In this document: in pieces, positions 33,778 to 42,647 of the stretch | Layout of the letters: the number at the start of each line of letters is the position of its first letter | How positions within the stretch are numbered: position 1 is the stretch's first letter | Assembly: GCA_934132775.1 (NCBI GenBank) | Contig: CAKPAA010000012.1 | Location: forward strand, 1 to 56,265 | Direction of reading: 5' to 3' | Length of the DNA stretch: 56,265 bases | DNA from: an uncultured Clostridia bacterium | Lineage (GTDB): Bacteria > Bacillota > Clostridia > TANB77 > UBA1234 | Notes under the pieces: model-generated | What the model saw: the letters and a program-made list of their open reading frames with translations, nothing else | Told to the model about the DNA's origin: nothing | Database searches by the model: none | Made by a program: the position numbers and the translations under genes

Positions 33778-34461
33778 ATGAAGATTAAAGATTTGCCAGA
33801 AATGGAAAAACCATACGAAAAGTTGGAAAACTATGGAGCAAGTAAGTTGTCTGATGCTGAATTATTGGCTGTTGTGTTAAAGAGTGGGACAAAAAATAAA
33901 ACATCAGTTGAACTTGCACAAGAAATTTTATTGCTTGATTCAGAAGAAAAAGGGTTAAATTTTTTGAAAGATATTCCAACTGACGAGTTACAGAAGATTA
34001 AAGGTCTTGGAAGGGTTAAAGCAATACAACTTAAAGCTGTTGTTGAGTTAGCTACAAGGATTTCCACACCACGCAAGATAATTAAAAGAATTATTACTTC
34101 GCCAGAAGAAGTGGCAAATATTTTGATGGCAGATATGAAAGATGAAACACAAGAGATAATGAAAGTTCTCGTACTTAATACGAAAAATGAGATTATTAGA
34201 ATTGCTACTGTTGGAATTGGCACGGCTAATGTTAATCTTATAGAAGTAAGAGATGTTTTTAAAGAGCCAATTAGGTCTAATGCTACAAAGATAATTTTGG
34301 CACATAATCACCCTAGCGGAGATCCATCTCCTAGCAATAGTGATATTACTTTTTCGGTTAAAATGCGAGAATTTGGTGCGGTTATGGGAATTGAAGTTTT
34401 AGACCACGTTATAATTGGTAACGGTAAATTTAGTAGTTTAAAAAGAATGAAGAAATTTTAG
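33778..34461 (+). CDS. radC: RadC/JAB-domain protein
   Basis: About 227 residues. ATG 33778 with GAAAGGAAAT upstream gives the family start MKIKDLPEMEKPYEKL; a frame opening at 33745 has no such site. An N-terminal helix-hairpin-helix region (LKDIPTDELQKIKGLGRVKAIQL) is followed by the JAB/MPN metal motif HNHPSGDPSPSNSD. The name RadC is historical; a DNA-repair role is doubtful and the biochemical function is open. mreB begins 13 bases after the stop, so the two are cotranscribed. Confidence 0.93.
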   Translation: MKIKDLPEMEKPYEKLENYGASKLSDAELLAVVLKSGTKNKTSVELAQEILLLDSEEKGLNFLKDIPTDELQKIKGLGRVKAIQLKAVVELATRISTPRKIIKRIITSPEEVANILMADMKDETQEIMKVLVLNTKNEIIRIATVGIGTANVNLIEVRDVFKEPIRSNATKIILAHNHPSGDPSPSNSDITFSVKMREFGAVMGIEVLDHVIIGNGKFSSLKRMKKF

Positions 34462-34474
34462 GAGGTTGAAGTAA

Positions 34475-35497
34475 ATGGGCTTTTTTGCAAAAGATATTGG
34501 AATTGATCTTGGCACAGCTAACACATTAGTACATTTAAAAGGAAAGGGAATAATAATAAGAGAACCATCTGTTGTGGCTATGAATAAATATACTGGAGAT
34601 GTTGTTGCCGTAGGAACAGAAGCAAAAGAAATGCTTGGAAGAACTCCTGAAAATTTAACTGCTGTTAGACCTCTTAAAGATGGTGTAATTGCAGATTTTA
34701 CAGCAACCAAAATGATGCTTAAATATTTAGTGGACAAGGCTTGTAGAAGATATGTTATTGCAAGACCTAGGGTTGTGGTTTGTGTTCCAACTGGTGTTAC
34801 TGAGGTTGAAGAAAGAGCCGTTGAAGAAGCAACTTTAAATGCAGGTGCGAGGGAAGCTTACCTTATGGAAGAGCCAATAGCTGCTGCAATAGGTGCGGGG
34901 CTTAGAATAAGTGATCCAAGTGGAACTATGATAGTTGACATTGGTGGTGGCACAAGCGAAATCTGTGTTATTTCACTTGGCGGTATTGTAACAAGTAGGT
35001 CTTTAAGAGTTGCTGGCGATGAGCTAAATGAAGCTATTGTTGACTATGTTAAGAAAAAGTTTAATGTTGCAATTGGTGAAACAACAGCTGAGGAAATTAA
35101 AGTAAATATCGGTTGTGCATACCCATCTATGACGACGGAAGAAATGGATGTAAAGGGAAGAGACTTCTCAACAGGACTTCCTAAAACTATAACTGTAAAT
35201 TCGCTTCAAATTGAAGAAGCTATGAAAGAAGTTATAATGCAGATAATTGGTGCAATTAAAATGACTCTTGAAAAAACTCCTCCGGAATTATCAGCAGACA
35301 TTATGATAAACGGTATTACTTTATCTGGTGGAGGAGCTTTGATTAAGAATTTTGATAGATTGTTAGCATTAGAGACTGGTATTCCAGTTAATATAGCCAA
35401 TAACCCACTTGACTGTGTGGTTAAGGGAGCAGGAAAGGTGCTAGATGATTTAGATTCTTTGAAGAGTGTTTTAATAAATGCAAAGAAGAAAAGATAG
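34475..35497 (+). CDS. mreB: Rod shape-determining actin homologue MreB
   Basis: 340 residues. Actin-fold nucleotide motifs: DIGIDLGTANTLVHLKG (residues 6-22), VVCVPTGVTEVEERAVEEA, MIVDIGGGTSEICVISLGG, GITLSGGGALIKNFD. MreB filaments direct the elongasome (MreCD, RodA, PBP2). RBS TAGGAGG. It is followed by mreC after a 134-base gap that contains a hairpin. Confidence 0.97.
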   Translation: MGFFAKDIGIDLGTANTLVHLKGKGIIIREPSVVAMNKYTGDVVAVGTEAKEMLGRTPENLTAVRPLKDGVIADFTATKMMLKYLVDKACRRYVIARPRVVVCVPTGVTEVEERAVEEATLNAGAREAYLMEEPIAAAIGAGLRISDPSGTMIVDIGGGTSEICVISLGGIVTSRSLRVAGDELNEAIVDYVKKKFNVAIGETTAEEIKVNIGCAYPSMTTEEMDVKGRDFSTGLPKTITVNSLQIEEAMKEVIMQIIGAIKMTLEKTPPELSADIMINGITLSGGGALIKNFDRLLALETGIPVNIANNPLDCVVKGAGKVLDDLDSLKSVLINAKKKR

Positions 35498-35512
35498 ATT
35501 TTGAATAATTTA

Positions 35513-35555
35513 TGTTGATATTGTTTAGGGCTACTATGACTTGACAGTATCGACA
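35513..35555 (+). other. Hairpin between mreB and mreC
   Basis: TGTTGATATTGT (35513-35524) pairs along its whole length (two G-U) with ACAGTATCGACA (35544-35555) around a 19-base loop. There is no T run. TTGACA (35541-35546) with TATGGA 17 bases later overlaps the right arm and could be a weak internal promoter. Confidence 0.4.
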
Positions 35556-35631
35556 TATTATTGTATGGAAGTTAAAATTTTAGTGATTTTGTTTAACTAA
35601 AATGTGAGTCTGAAAGGAGAAAATTGTTAAT

Positions 35632-36495
35632 ATGAAAGGTGGCTGGGTAAAGAATTTTTTTAAAATCATTTGTATAATAATACTTTTCGTGTGTATAGCG
35701 ATGACTAATGGAAAAATAAGAAATGTTACTTTAATTGAAAGTGTATTGAATGATTTTATTGCATTGCCACAACGAGCATACACGTATATAAAACAATATG
35801 TTACAGGTAATGATTTGTTCTTTTCCGAAGTTGAAAATTTGAAAACTGAAAATAACGAACTTAAAGAAAAAGTGAAAAATTTGGAAGAAAAAGTTGCAGA
35901 TTATGAGAAAGTTAATGCTGAAAATCAGGTGCTTAAAAGCTACGTAAATTTATCAGACAAATATCCTGGTTATAATGTTGTTGTGGCAGATATTATTTCT
36001 AAATCAAACACGAACTGGGAAGCAATATACGTTATAAATAAAGGTTCAAACGATGGAATAAAAGCTGGTATGACTGTTATAGCTGAGGCAGGATTATTTG
36101 GATATGTTGAAACGGTAACAAAAAATACTTCTAAAATTATTTCTGTATTAGATGCAGGAAATTCTGTTAGCGCAAGAGTTACTAGAACAAGAGATGAAGT
36201 TGTTTGTAAAGGTAGTATTTCACTTTTAGATAAACAAGAATTGAAAGTTATAAATATCCCAACTGGAACTGTTTTAGTTGAAGGTGATAAACTTGAAACT
36301 TCTGGTATGGGTGGAATTTATCCAAAGGGAATTGGAATTGGAAAAGTTGTTGAAGTTTTGAATAAAAAGAATCCAATTGAAAATGAGGCAATATTAAAAA
36401 TGTATGTTGACTTTGACAAAGTTGAAACACTTGCTGTTATCGTTACTAATGATGATGAGAGTACGGAAATAGCTGATACAAAAGGAGATAGTTAA
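35632..36495 (+). CDS. mreC: Rod shape-determining protein MreC
   Basis: 287 residues. One N-terminal membrane anchor (IICIIILFVCIAMTNG), a coiled coil at about residues 65-105 (VENLKTENNELKEKVKNLEEKV), and the beta-rich MreC domain (VVADIISKSNTNWEAIYVINKGSNDGIKAGMTVI; TSGMGGIYPKGIGIGKV). It bridges MreB inside with PBP2 outside. Its stop codon overlaps the mreD start (TAATG), which implies translational coupling. Confidence 0.95.
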   Translation: MKGGWVKNFFKIICIIILFVCIAMTNGKIRNVTLIESVLNDFIALPQRAYTYIKQYVTGNDLFFSEVENLKTENNELKEKVKNLEEKVADYEKVNAENQVLKSYVNLSDKYPGYNVVVADIISKSNTNWEAIYVINKGSNDGIKAGMTVIAEAGLFGYVETVTKNTSKIISVLDAGNSVSARVTRTRDEVVCKGSISLLDKQELKVINIPTGTVLVEGDKLETSGMGGIYPKGIGIGKVVEVLNKKNPIENEAILKMYVDFDKVETLAVIVTNDDESTEIADTKGDS

Positions 36496-37019
36496 TGGAT
36501 AAAAAAATTCTTATTGGAATAATAGTTTTTGTTTTAATATGGCTTTGTTTGGGTTTGCAGGTTACATTCTTTAATGAAGTAAGGTTGTTTGGTGTTTCTG
36601 CTAATATTGGTATAGTGCTGGTTGCAGGGCTTGGACTTACTTCTGGAAAGACGTCAGGAGCAGTAACAGGTGCTGTTTATGGCTTTTTGATGGATATACT
36701 TTATGGCAAATCATTTGGAATTTATGGACTTATGTATATGCTAGTTGGACTTGTTTGTGGAGAGTTTAGTAATGGCTTTTCAAAAGAAAATAAGTTATCT
36801 ATGGTATATATAGTTGCAGCGATGACAGTAGCTTTTGAAGTCTTGACATATTTAGTTTTTATGCTTGTGTATTCATATGATTTTGAATTTTGGTATATGT
36901 TACTTATAATAATCAAAGAAACAATTTATAATATGATTCTTTCAAGGTTATTATTTAAGCCACTAAGTGCGTTGGGAGAAATAATAAACAAGAGTAAGAA
37001 TAGTTACTATTTGCTATAA
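36495..37019 (+). CDS. mreD: Rod shape-determining protein MreD
   Basis: 174 residues, about five hydrophobic segments, with the family segment GFLMDILYGKSFGIYGLMYMLVG. Integral membrane part of the elongasome. It starts on the last base of the mreC stop codon. PBP2 follows after 91 bases. Confidence 0.9.
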   Translation: MDKKILIGIIVFVLIWLCLGLQVTFFNEVRLFGVSANIGIVLVAGLGLTSGKTSGAVTGAVYGFLMDILYGKSFGIYGLMYMLVGLVCGEFSNGFSKENKLSMVYIVAAMTVAFEVLTYLVFMLVYSYDFEFWYMLLIIIKETIYNMILSRLLFKPLSALGEIINKSKNSYYLL

Positions 37020-37110
37020 AAATTTTAATTTATGCAGGAGAATTTCTTTCTTCTAGTTTGAAATTTAACAAGAGTAGAAAGTTTTTTAGATAATCAGAAA
37101 GGAGTGGATA

Positions 37111-39222
37111 ATGTATAACGATGTTGGCATTAGGTTTAATGTCCTAATGGTTATTGTGTGTATTATTGGAATAGTGTTTATATGTCAATTGTTTAACCTT
37201 CAAATAGTAAATGGTGCGAGTTATAGAGAACAGTCTGAAAATAGACTTGTTAGAGAAATAAAAGTTACTGCTCCTAGGGGAGAAATATATGATAGATATG
37301 GAAAATTGCTAGTAACAAACGATACTGGATATAATGTGAATCTATATTATACAAAGATTTCAAAGAAAAAATTAAACGTTGTATTGTTAAAATTAGCAAA
37401 TATTTTAGAAAAAAATGACGATGCATATTATAATAATTTTCCTGTGGATTTTGAAAAAATGACATTTACAAAGAGTGACACTGCTATAAAAAGTTGGAAA
37501 ACAAATAGTAATATCAGTGGCGATGCAACAGTTCAAGAAGTTATAGATTTTTATAAAAATAAATATGAAGTTGAAAATGAAGATATAAATGATGTCAAGA
37601 AAATTCTTGCTCTTAGATATGAGATTGCAACAAAAGGCTATTCTAGTTTTAAGAGTGTTACTTTGGCAAAAGAGATTTCAAGTGAAAGTATGCTAGAAAT
37701 AGAAGAGCGAGGCAATGAGCTTTCTGGTGTTGTTATAGCCACTTATCCAATTAGAAAATATCTTACTCAAAATGTGGCATCACATATAGTTGGTTACACC
37801 GGAAAAATTAGTAGTTCGGAGTATAAAAATAAAAAAGAATTAGGATATTCTCAAAATGATATGATAGGAAAAAGTGGAATTGAAGCTACTTTTGAAGAAT
37901 TCTTGCGAGGAAAAAACGGCAAATTAAGACTGGAAATGGATTCAGAAGGCAGAGTTACAGATAAAGAAGAAACAATAGAAAGTGAAATGGGTAATAGCGT
38001 AATATTGACTATCGATTACGATTTGCAAGCCAAGGCAGAAGAGGTACTTGAAAAATATATCAAGAAAATTCAAACAGGTGGTTTTTCTGAAACACACTCA
38101 GATGCCAGAGCAGGGGCTTTGGTTGTGTTGGATACAAAAACATCAGAAGTGCTTGCACTTGCAAGTTACCCTGAATATAATCCAGATGAATTTACAGATG
38201 GAATTAGCGTTAGTGAATATAAGAAATATTTTGATAACGAAGATAGACCAATGTTTAATCGTGCTATTCAAGGTACATATTCTCCTGGTTCAACGTTTAA
38301 AATGGTCACGGCAATTGCAGCTATTGAGTCAGGAACTATTGGAGTTAGGGAACAAATACTAACAAAGGGTGTGTATAATCAAGGACACAAGCCAGCTTGT
38401 TGGATTTGGAAAGGATACAGGACCACACACGGTTTGGTGGATGCAGAAAAAGCATTAAAAGTTTCTTGTAACTACTATTTTTATGATGTAAGTTACAGAA
38501 TGGGAATCGACACTTTGGCAAGATATGCGGCAATGTTTGGACTTGGAACAAAAACAGGAATAGAGCTTCCAGGTGAAGTTGCAGGAACACTTGCTTCTCG
38601 TGAATATATAAATAAACTTAATGAAAAAGACGGTGGAAAAAGGTTGTGGATGATAGCTGATACGTTATCAGCAGGAATTGGACAGTCATATAACAGTTTC
38701 ACACCTATTCAAATGGCATATTATATTGCGACATTGGCAAATGGCGGAGTGAAAAACGAGCTTACTATTGTAAGAGATGTTGTTGACTCAACAGGAAAAG
38801 ATGTATCAAAAACAACTGTTGATGAAATCGTCGATAATAAGATAAATAAGCCTGAAATTGAACTTGGCAGTCTAAACATATCAGACGAGACAATTAAAAC
38901 GGTTTTTGAGGGTATGAGGTCTGTTACAGGCGAAACTGGTGGAACAGCATATAGCACATTTAGTTCGTTCCCAATAGAAGTAGCTGGTAAAACAGGAACT
39001 GCAACACCAAGTAGTGGCTCAGACCACGCGTGGTTTGTTGGATTTGCACCTTATGACGATCCAGAAATTGCGGTTGTGTGCGTTATTGAACACGGTGGAC
39101 ACGGCGCATACACCGCACCAGCAGTTAAAGAAGTAATGGAAGAATATTTTGGATACAACACAAAAGATAATGATGAAGACCTAAAATTAAGAACTTTAAG
39201 TGATGTATTGATAAATGATTAA
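37111..39222 (+). CDS. mrdA: Penicillin-binding protein 2 (class B transpeptidase)
   Basis: 703 residues. An N-terminal anchor (VLMVIVCIIGIVFICQLFNL) is followed by the dimerisation domain (TAPRGEIYDRYGKLLVTN; GIEATFEEFLRGKNG) and the transpeptidase domain. Active-site motifs: STFK (in YSPGSTFKMVTA), SCN (in LKVSCNYYFYD) and KTGT (in VAGKTGTATPS). Cross-links septum-independent wall during elongation with RodA. RBS GAAAGGAG. minC is 17 bases after the stop, so minC is in the mre operon. Confidence 0.96.
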   Translation: MYNDVGIRFNVLMVIVCIIGIVFICQLFNLQIVNGASYREQSENRLVREIKVTAPRGEIYDRYGKLLVTNDTGYNVNLYYTKISKKKLNVVLLKLANILEKNDDAYYNNFPVDFEKMTFTKSDTAIKSWKTNSNISGDATVQEVIDFYKNKYEVENEDINDVKKILALRYEIATKGYSSFKSVTLAKEISSESMLEIEERGNELSGVVIATYPIRKYLTQNVASHIVGYTGKISSSEYKNKKELGYSQNDMIGKSGIEATFEEFLRGKNGKLRLEMDSEGRVTDKEETIESEMGNSVILTIDYDLQAKAEEVLEKYIKKIQTGGFSETHSDARAGALVVLDTKTSEVLALASYPEYNPDEFTDGISVSEYKKYFDNEDRPMFNRAIQGTYSPGSTFKMVTAIAAIESGTIGVREQILTKGVYNQGHKPACWIWKGYRTTHGLVDAEKALKVSCNYYFYDVSYRMGIDTLARYAAMFGLGTKTGIELPGEVAGTLASREYINKLNEKDGGKRLWMIADTLSAGIGQSYNSFTPIQMAYYIATLANGGVKNELTIVRDVVDSTGKDVSKTTVDEIVDNKINKPEIELGSLNISDETIKTVFEGMRSVTGETGGTAYSTFSSFPIEVAGKTGTATPSSGSDHAWFVGFAPYDDPEIAVVCVIEHGGHGAYTAPAVKEVMEEYFGYNTKDNDEDLKLRTLSDVLIND

Positions 39223-39239
39223 AGAAAGGAAATGATAAA

Positions 39240-39857
39240 ATGAATACAGAAGTATTTTTTGAAAATAAAAATGGTAAATTAGTTATTACATTAAACAAAG
39301 ACGTTAGCTATGCAGAAATAAAAGAAAAACTTGCAAAGATACTTGCTGCTTCTGATACAGTTTTTGAAAATATAAAACCACCAATAGTAGTAACAGGAAA
39401 GAGACTATTAGATGGCGAAGAAATTGAAATTGAAAATATGATAAAAGGAAAAACGGACTTAGAAGTAAAAATAGAAAGACCAAAACAAATGGGCCTTGCA
39501 ACAATAAACAATATCTTCACAAAAGATACTACTGTAACGCCAACAAAAGTTATAAAAGGAATGCTTAGATCAGGCAGAAGAGTAGACTTTGAAGGAAGCA
39601 TTGTAGTTTTAGGAGACGTAAATTCAGGTGCAGAAATAATAGCAGAAGGAAATGTAATAGTTTTAGGAAGACTTAGGGGCTTTGCACATGCTGGGGCAAA
39701 AGGAAATAGAAGCGCTTTCATTGCTGCAAATGAAATAAATCCAACACAACTTAGAATAGCGGATATAATAATGAAATCAGAGGTAACAAAGGTAGATAAT
39801 GCAGAAGGTTATGAGTATGCAAAGATAGATATGGGCGAAATAAAAATTTTTAAATAA
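39240..39857 (+). CDS. minC: Septum site-determining inhibitor MinC
   Basis: 205 residues. The N-terminal FtsZ-inhibiting domain is divergent. The C-terminal beta-helix domain is clear: LRSGRRVDFEGSIVVLGDVNSGAEIIAEGNVIVLGRLRG, FAHAGAKGN, LRIADIIM. The latter binds MinD. It ends the mreBCD-PBP2 operon. minD and minE are in a separate block 14 kb upstream. Confidence 0.95.
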   Translation: MNTEVFFENKNGKLVITLNKDVSYAEIKEKLAKILAASDTVFENIKPPIVVTGKRLLDGEEIEIENMIKGKTDLEVKIERPKQMGLATINNIFTKDTTVTPTKVIKGMLRSGRRVDFEGSIVVLGDVNSGAEIIAEGNVIVLGRLRGFAHAGAKGNRSAFIAANEINPTQLRIADIIMKSEVTKVDNAEGYEYAKIDMGEIKIFK

Positions 39858-39889
39858 ATTAAAAAAATTGAATATAAAAAAATTTTTTG

Positions 39890-40410
39890 AACACAATATT
39901 AGTATCGGATCGATATTAGTTGAGTTAAGAGTTACTTTGGAGCATAACAAGTGTTTCAGGGATATTCGAGCAAAGGCTTTTATGGGTTTAAGTAAGACTT
40001 AGATTTGTATTAGACCGGCGTTAAGAGCGTATGGTGTGCGAAGTTGGCTGTAATATAGATTGCTATCAAGTTTTGGAAGTATGGCTGATTAGTATGTTAT
40101 GTGTTTGAGCGCAGACCTTTTTTAGGTGTCGAAGAATAGAAAACTTTTAATTTAGTTACTCACAATTCGGGTAACTAAAGAAAAAAATATTCTATAAATG
40201 CGCGATTGCGAATCTCCTTTCTATTGGAGAGACTCATTTGCTAAGATGCTTTGATCGGTCGAGCAAAGGTTTCACATTGTGGTGGAACGTTCTGCGTTGT
40301 CGAGAGGCGGTGCGGGAGGTGTAGCTATGATGTGTAAGCCGGCGTTAAGATTAGTATATGGTTCGGTGCAATTCCTGTTTGAGGGTGATACCCCCACAGG
40401 AATTTTTTTT
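39890..40410 (+). ncRNA. Candidate large structured RNA of about 500 bases
   Basis: The region has no credible coding frame but is rich in GC-containing complementary segments, ends in a strong terminator (40371-40410) and is clearly less AT-rich than other gaps. Helices: TTTAGTTAC (40151-40159) with GTAACTAAA (40171-40179); TCTCC (40213-40217) with GGAGA (40226-40230); CTTTG with CAAAG around 40249-40268. Two motifs occur twice in the same order: TCGAGCAAAGG at 39966 and 40259, and CCGGCGTTAAGA at 40015 and 40339. The 5' end is a guess. It lacks the hallmarks I know for RNase P, tmRNA, SRP or 6S RNA. A large ornate class such as OLE or ROOL is possible, but I cannot assign it. Confidence 0.5.
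40371..40410 (+). terminator. Terminator of the candidate RNA
   Basis: ATTCCTGT (40371-40378) pairs with ACAGGAAT (40396-40403), with an inner GGG/CCC pairing, followed by a run of T to 40410. Confidence 0.85.
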
Positions 40411-40522
40411 GCTTAGAAGAAATTCTAGTTGTATGTGGGATAATTATATAAATGTGACTGCGAAAATAAGTACAACAAAATGGAAATAATATCAAAGAAA
40501 GCAAGGAGTGTTCTAAAAAAAT

Positions 40523-40581
40523 CGAGTTATGGGGGTCAAATTTATAAAAAAAATAAATTTGACCCCCATAACTCGTTTTTT
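40523..40581. terminator. Perfect 23-bp hairpin, bidirectional terminator-like
   Basis: The arms 40523-40545 and 40553-40575 are perfectly complementary around a 7-A loop, preceded by A7 and followed by T6. The long GGGGGTCAAA/TTTGACCCCC core is unusual for a terminator and could also be a relic of a small mobile repeat. The rest of 40411-40733 shows nothing else I can name. Confidence 0.7.
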
Positions 40582-40733
40582 ATTTAAACAAGGAACGGCA
40601 TTATTCATAAAAATATTCCTGAATTGATGGCAAATGGAGAATTGTTATAACAAATGCCCTATATTGTGCATTTCTAATATATAGATTTGTGATACAAAAT
40701 TATAATATTTAAAAAATTAAATTTCACGCATAA

Positions 40734-40762
40734 AAAATAGAGGCTCCCCAAGCCTCTATTTT
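40734..40762 (-). terminator. Terminator of abrB
   Basis: AAAATAGAGGCT (40734-40745) pairs with AGCCTCTATTTT (40751-40762) around CCCCA. On the minus strand a U run follows the hairpin just after the abrB stop codon. Confidence 0.85.
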
Positions 40763-40786
40763 AAAAATCAAATCAATAATTAACTT

Positions 40787-41029
40787 TTACATATTTTTCA
40801 TTTCTTCTAAACAAGATTTGCAAACATTCTTATCTTTGTAAGATATTACATCACTAGCCTCTCCGCAGAACACACAAGTAGGCTCATACTTCTTTAAAAC
40901 GATTGAAGAATTATCTACATAGATTTCAATAGAATCTTTAATGTCGATGTTAAGAGTTCTTCTTAGTTCTATTGGTAGAACGATTCTTCCAAGTTCGTCT
41001 ACTTTTCTAACAATGCCTGTTGATTTCAT
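40787..41029 (-). CDS. abrB: AbrB-family transition regulator with a C-terminal zinc ribbon
   Basis: 80 residues from ATG at 41029 (GGGGG ribosome binding site about 8 bases upstream; a TTG one codon earlier is less likely). The swapped-hairpin DNA-binding domain is almost canonical: MKSTGIVRKVDELGRIVLPIELRRTLNIDIKDSIEIYVD. In B. subtilis AbrB represses stationary-phase genes. The C-terminal half differs: CVFCGEA...VCKSCLEEM, two CxxC pairs that suggest a zinc ribbon in place of the usual AbrB oligomerisation domain. Single gene with its own promoter and terminator, divergent from spmA. Confidence 0.92.
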   Translation of the reverse strand: MKSTGIVRKVDELGRIVLPIELRRTLNIDIKDSIEIYVDNSSIVLKKYEPTCVFCGEASDVISYKDKNVCKSCLEEMKNM

Positions 41030-41062
41030 CAAAAATACCCCCTTAGTAAATTTTATACGTTT

Positions 41063-41091
41063 AATATAACATGTTTTTTCATGAACGTCAA
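41063..41091 (-). promoter_or_regulatory. Promoter for abrB
   Basis: On the minus strand TTGACG (41091-41086), 17-base spacer, TATATT (41068-41063), about 35 bases before the start codon. The remaining gap up to 41382 is very AT-rich; TTGACA at 41253 has no well-spaced -10 that I can defend. Confidence 0.65.
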
Positions 41092-41382
41092 GTATAAAAA
41101 GTAAAAAAGTGGAAAATTATGTAATTTGCTGTAAAAGCCTGTATAAAACATGCAAAAAATATAATCATTAAAATCTTGAAAATGAATATATATGAATTAC
41201 TTATGGAATGAATATACGAAAATACAAAATATTCATGAAGTATGCTTAATACTTGACACCAACAAATGATTATAAAGTAATTCTATGGTTTAGTCAAGTG
41301 AATTTTAAGTTACTATTTAGACATATGAAAATGACTTTGTGTAGGTTTCAGTTTAATAATTATTTTGAAAGGAAAATTTGTG

Positions 41383-41952
41383 ATGAATAAAATATGGCCT
41401 TGGCTTATTGGAATTTCAATTTGTATCGGTATTTTTAATGGGAAAGTGCAAGAAATGACAAATGGAATATTTGAAGCTTCAAAAACTACTATTGAAACTT
41501 GCATTAATATATTTGGAATAATAAGTTTGTGGTGTGGACTTATGAATGTCGCAGAAAAATCTGGACTTACAGAAAAAGCTCAAAGATCAGTGTATCCAAT
41601 TATAAGATTATTATTCCCAGATGTACCAAAAGAAAGTAAAGCAATTGGAAATATTGCAATGAATATGACAGCAAATATAATTGGACTTGGTAATGTTGCA
41701 ACACCACTCGGAATTAAAGCGATGGAAGAGTTGCAAAAAATAAACAAAGATAAAGAAAGTTTGAGCAGATCGATGATGATGTTGCTTGTTCTTAATATGT
41801 CATCAATTCAAATAATTCCAACAACGGTAATAGCATTGAGGGCAACATACAATTCACAAAATCCAGCCGAAATTGTTGTGCCAGTGATAATCGCAAGCTT
41901 TGCAGCAGTATGCGCCGGCATAGTTATGGTGAAATTAACATATATTAAATAG
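41383..41952 (+). CDS. spmA: Spore maturation protein A
   Basis: 189 residues from ATG 41383 (AAAGGA 9 bases upstream). Nucleoside-recognition (Gate) family membrane protein: NKIWPWLIGISICIGIFNGK at the start, WCGLMNVAEKSGL, NMTANIIGLGNVATPLGIKAM, and NMSSIQIIPTTVIALR. SpmA and SpmB are needed for spore core dehydration and heat resistance. spmB follows 14 bases later. Confidence 0.94.
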   Translation: MNKIWPWLIGISICIGIFNGKVQEMTNGIFEASKTTIETCINIFGIISLWCGLMNVAEKSGLTEKAQRSVYPIIRLLFPDVPKESKAIGNIAMNMTANIIGLGNVATPLGIKAMEELQKINKDKESLSRSMMMLLVLNMSSIQIIPTTVIALRATYNSQNPAEIVVPVIIASFAAVCAGIVMVKLTYIK

Positions 41953-41966
41953 TAAGGAGACTAACT

Positions 41967-42491
41967 ATGAAGATTGTAGAATATATATCTTATGCAATTA
42001 TACCATTCATAATATTGTTAATCGTTGTTTTTAGTGAAAAGAAGAAAGTATCTTCGTTTGAGTGTTTTACTGAGGGAACAAAAGAAGGACTTAGTATTAT
42101 TTCAAAAATATTTCCAACCATGTTGGCAGTTGTTATTGCTATAAATTTACTAAAAGTATCTGGAACTATGGAATTATTTATTTCCTTAATAAAACCGTTA
42201 GCAACACTATTTAGCATTCCAACAGAAGTTGTACCTATTGGAATAATGCGAAGTGTTTCAGGAGGTGGAGCACTTGCTATTTTAACAGATACTTTAAAAG
42301 AAAATGGACCGGATAGTTTAGTTGGAAAAATAGCATCAACAATAATGGGAGCAAGCGATACGACACTATATGTGCTTGCAATATACACAGCAACAGTAGG
42401 AATAAAGAAAACTAAAAAAGCTTTGTGGATTGGATTACTTTGTGATTTAGTTGCCTTTATAATGGCAATAGTGATATGGAAAATTATTTGA
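41967..42491 (+). CDS. spmB: Spore maturation protein B
   Basis: 174 residues, multipass Gate-family protein. Family segments: FTEGTKEGLSIISKIFPTML, GIMRSVSGGGALAILTDTL, GPDSLVGKIASTIMGASDTTLYVLAIYTATVGIKK. Partner of SpmA in the same operon. RBS AAGGAG. Confidence 0.95.
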   Translation: MKIVEYISYAIIPFIILLIVVFSEKKKVSSFECFTEGTKEGLSIISKIFPTMLAVVIAINLLKVSGTMELFISLIKPLATLFSIPTEVVPIGIMRSVSGGGALAILTDTLKENGPDSLVGKIASTIMGASDTTLYVLAIYTATVGIKKTKKALWIGLLCDLVAFIMAIVIWKII

Positions 42492-42647
42492 AAATAAATG
42501 TTTTGGCAGATTAGTAAGGATAATGGCTTTGTGTAAATTTGGTGATGTGTAATATTTTTGTAACAAAAATTTAATGTGGATGTAATATTAAAATGTCAAT
42601 AAAACTTATATAATTGTACAAGTATTATTAAGAAAGGACGTGTAGAA

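Noticed and set aside
39890..40410. RNase P RNA, tmRNA, SRP RNA or the DGR template repeat
   Set aside because: No RNase P or tmRNA signature sequences are present, and nothing resembles the VR (GGCTGGCTCGCTTCGCC) that a template repeat must match.
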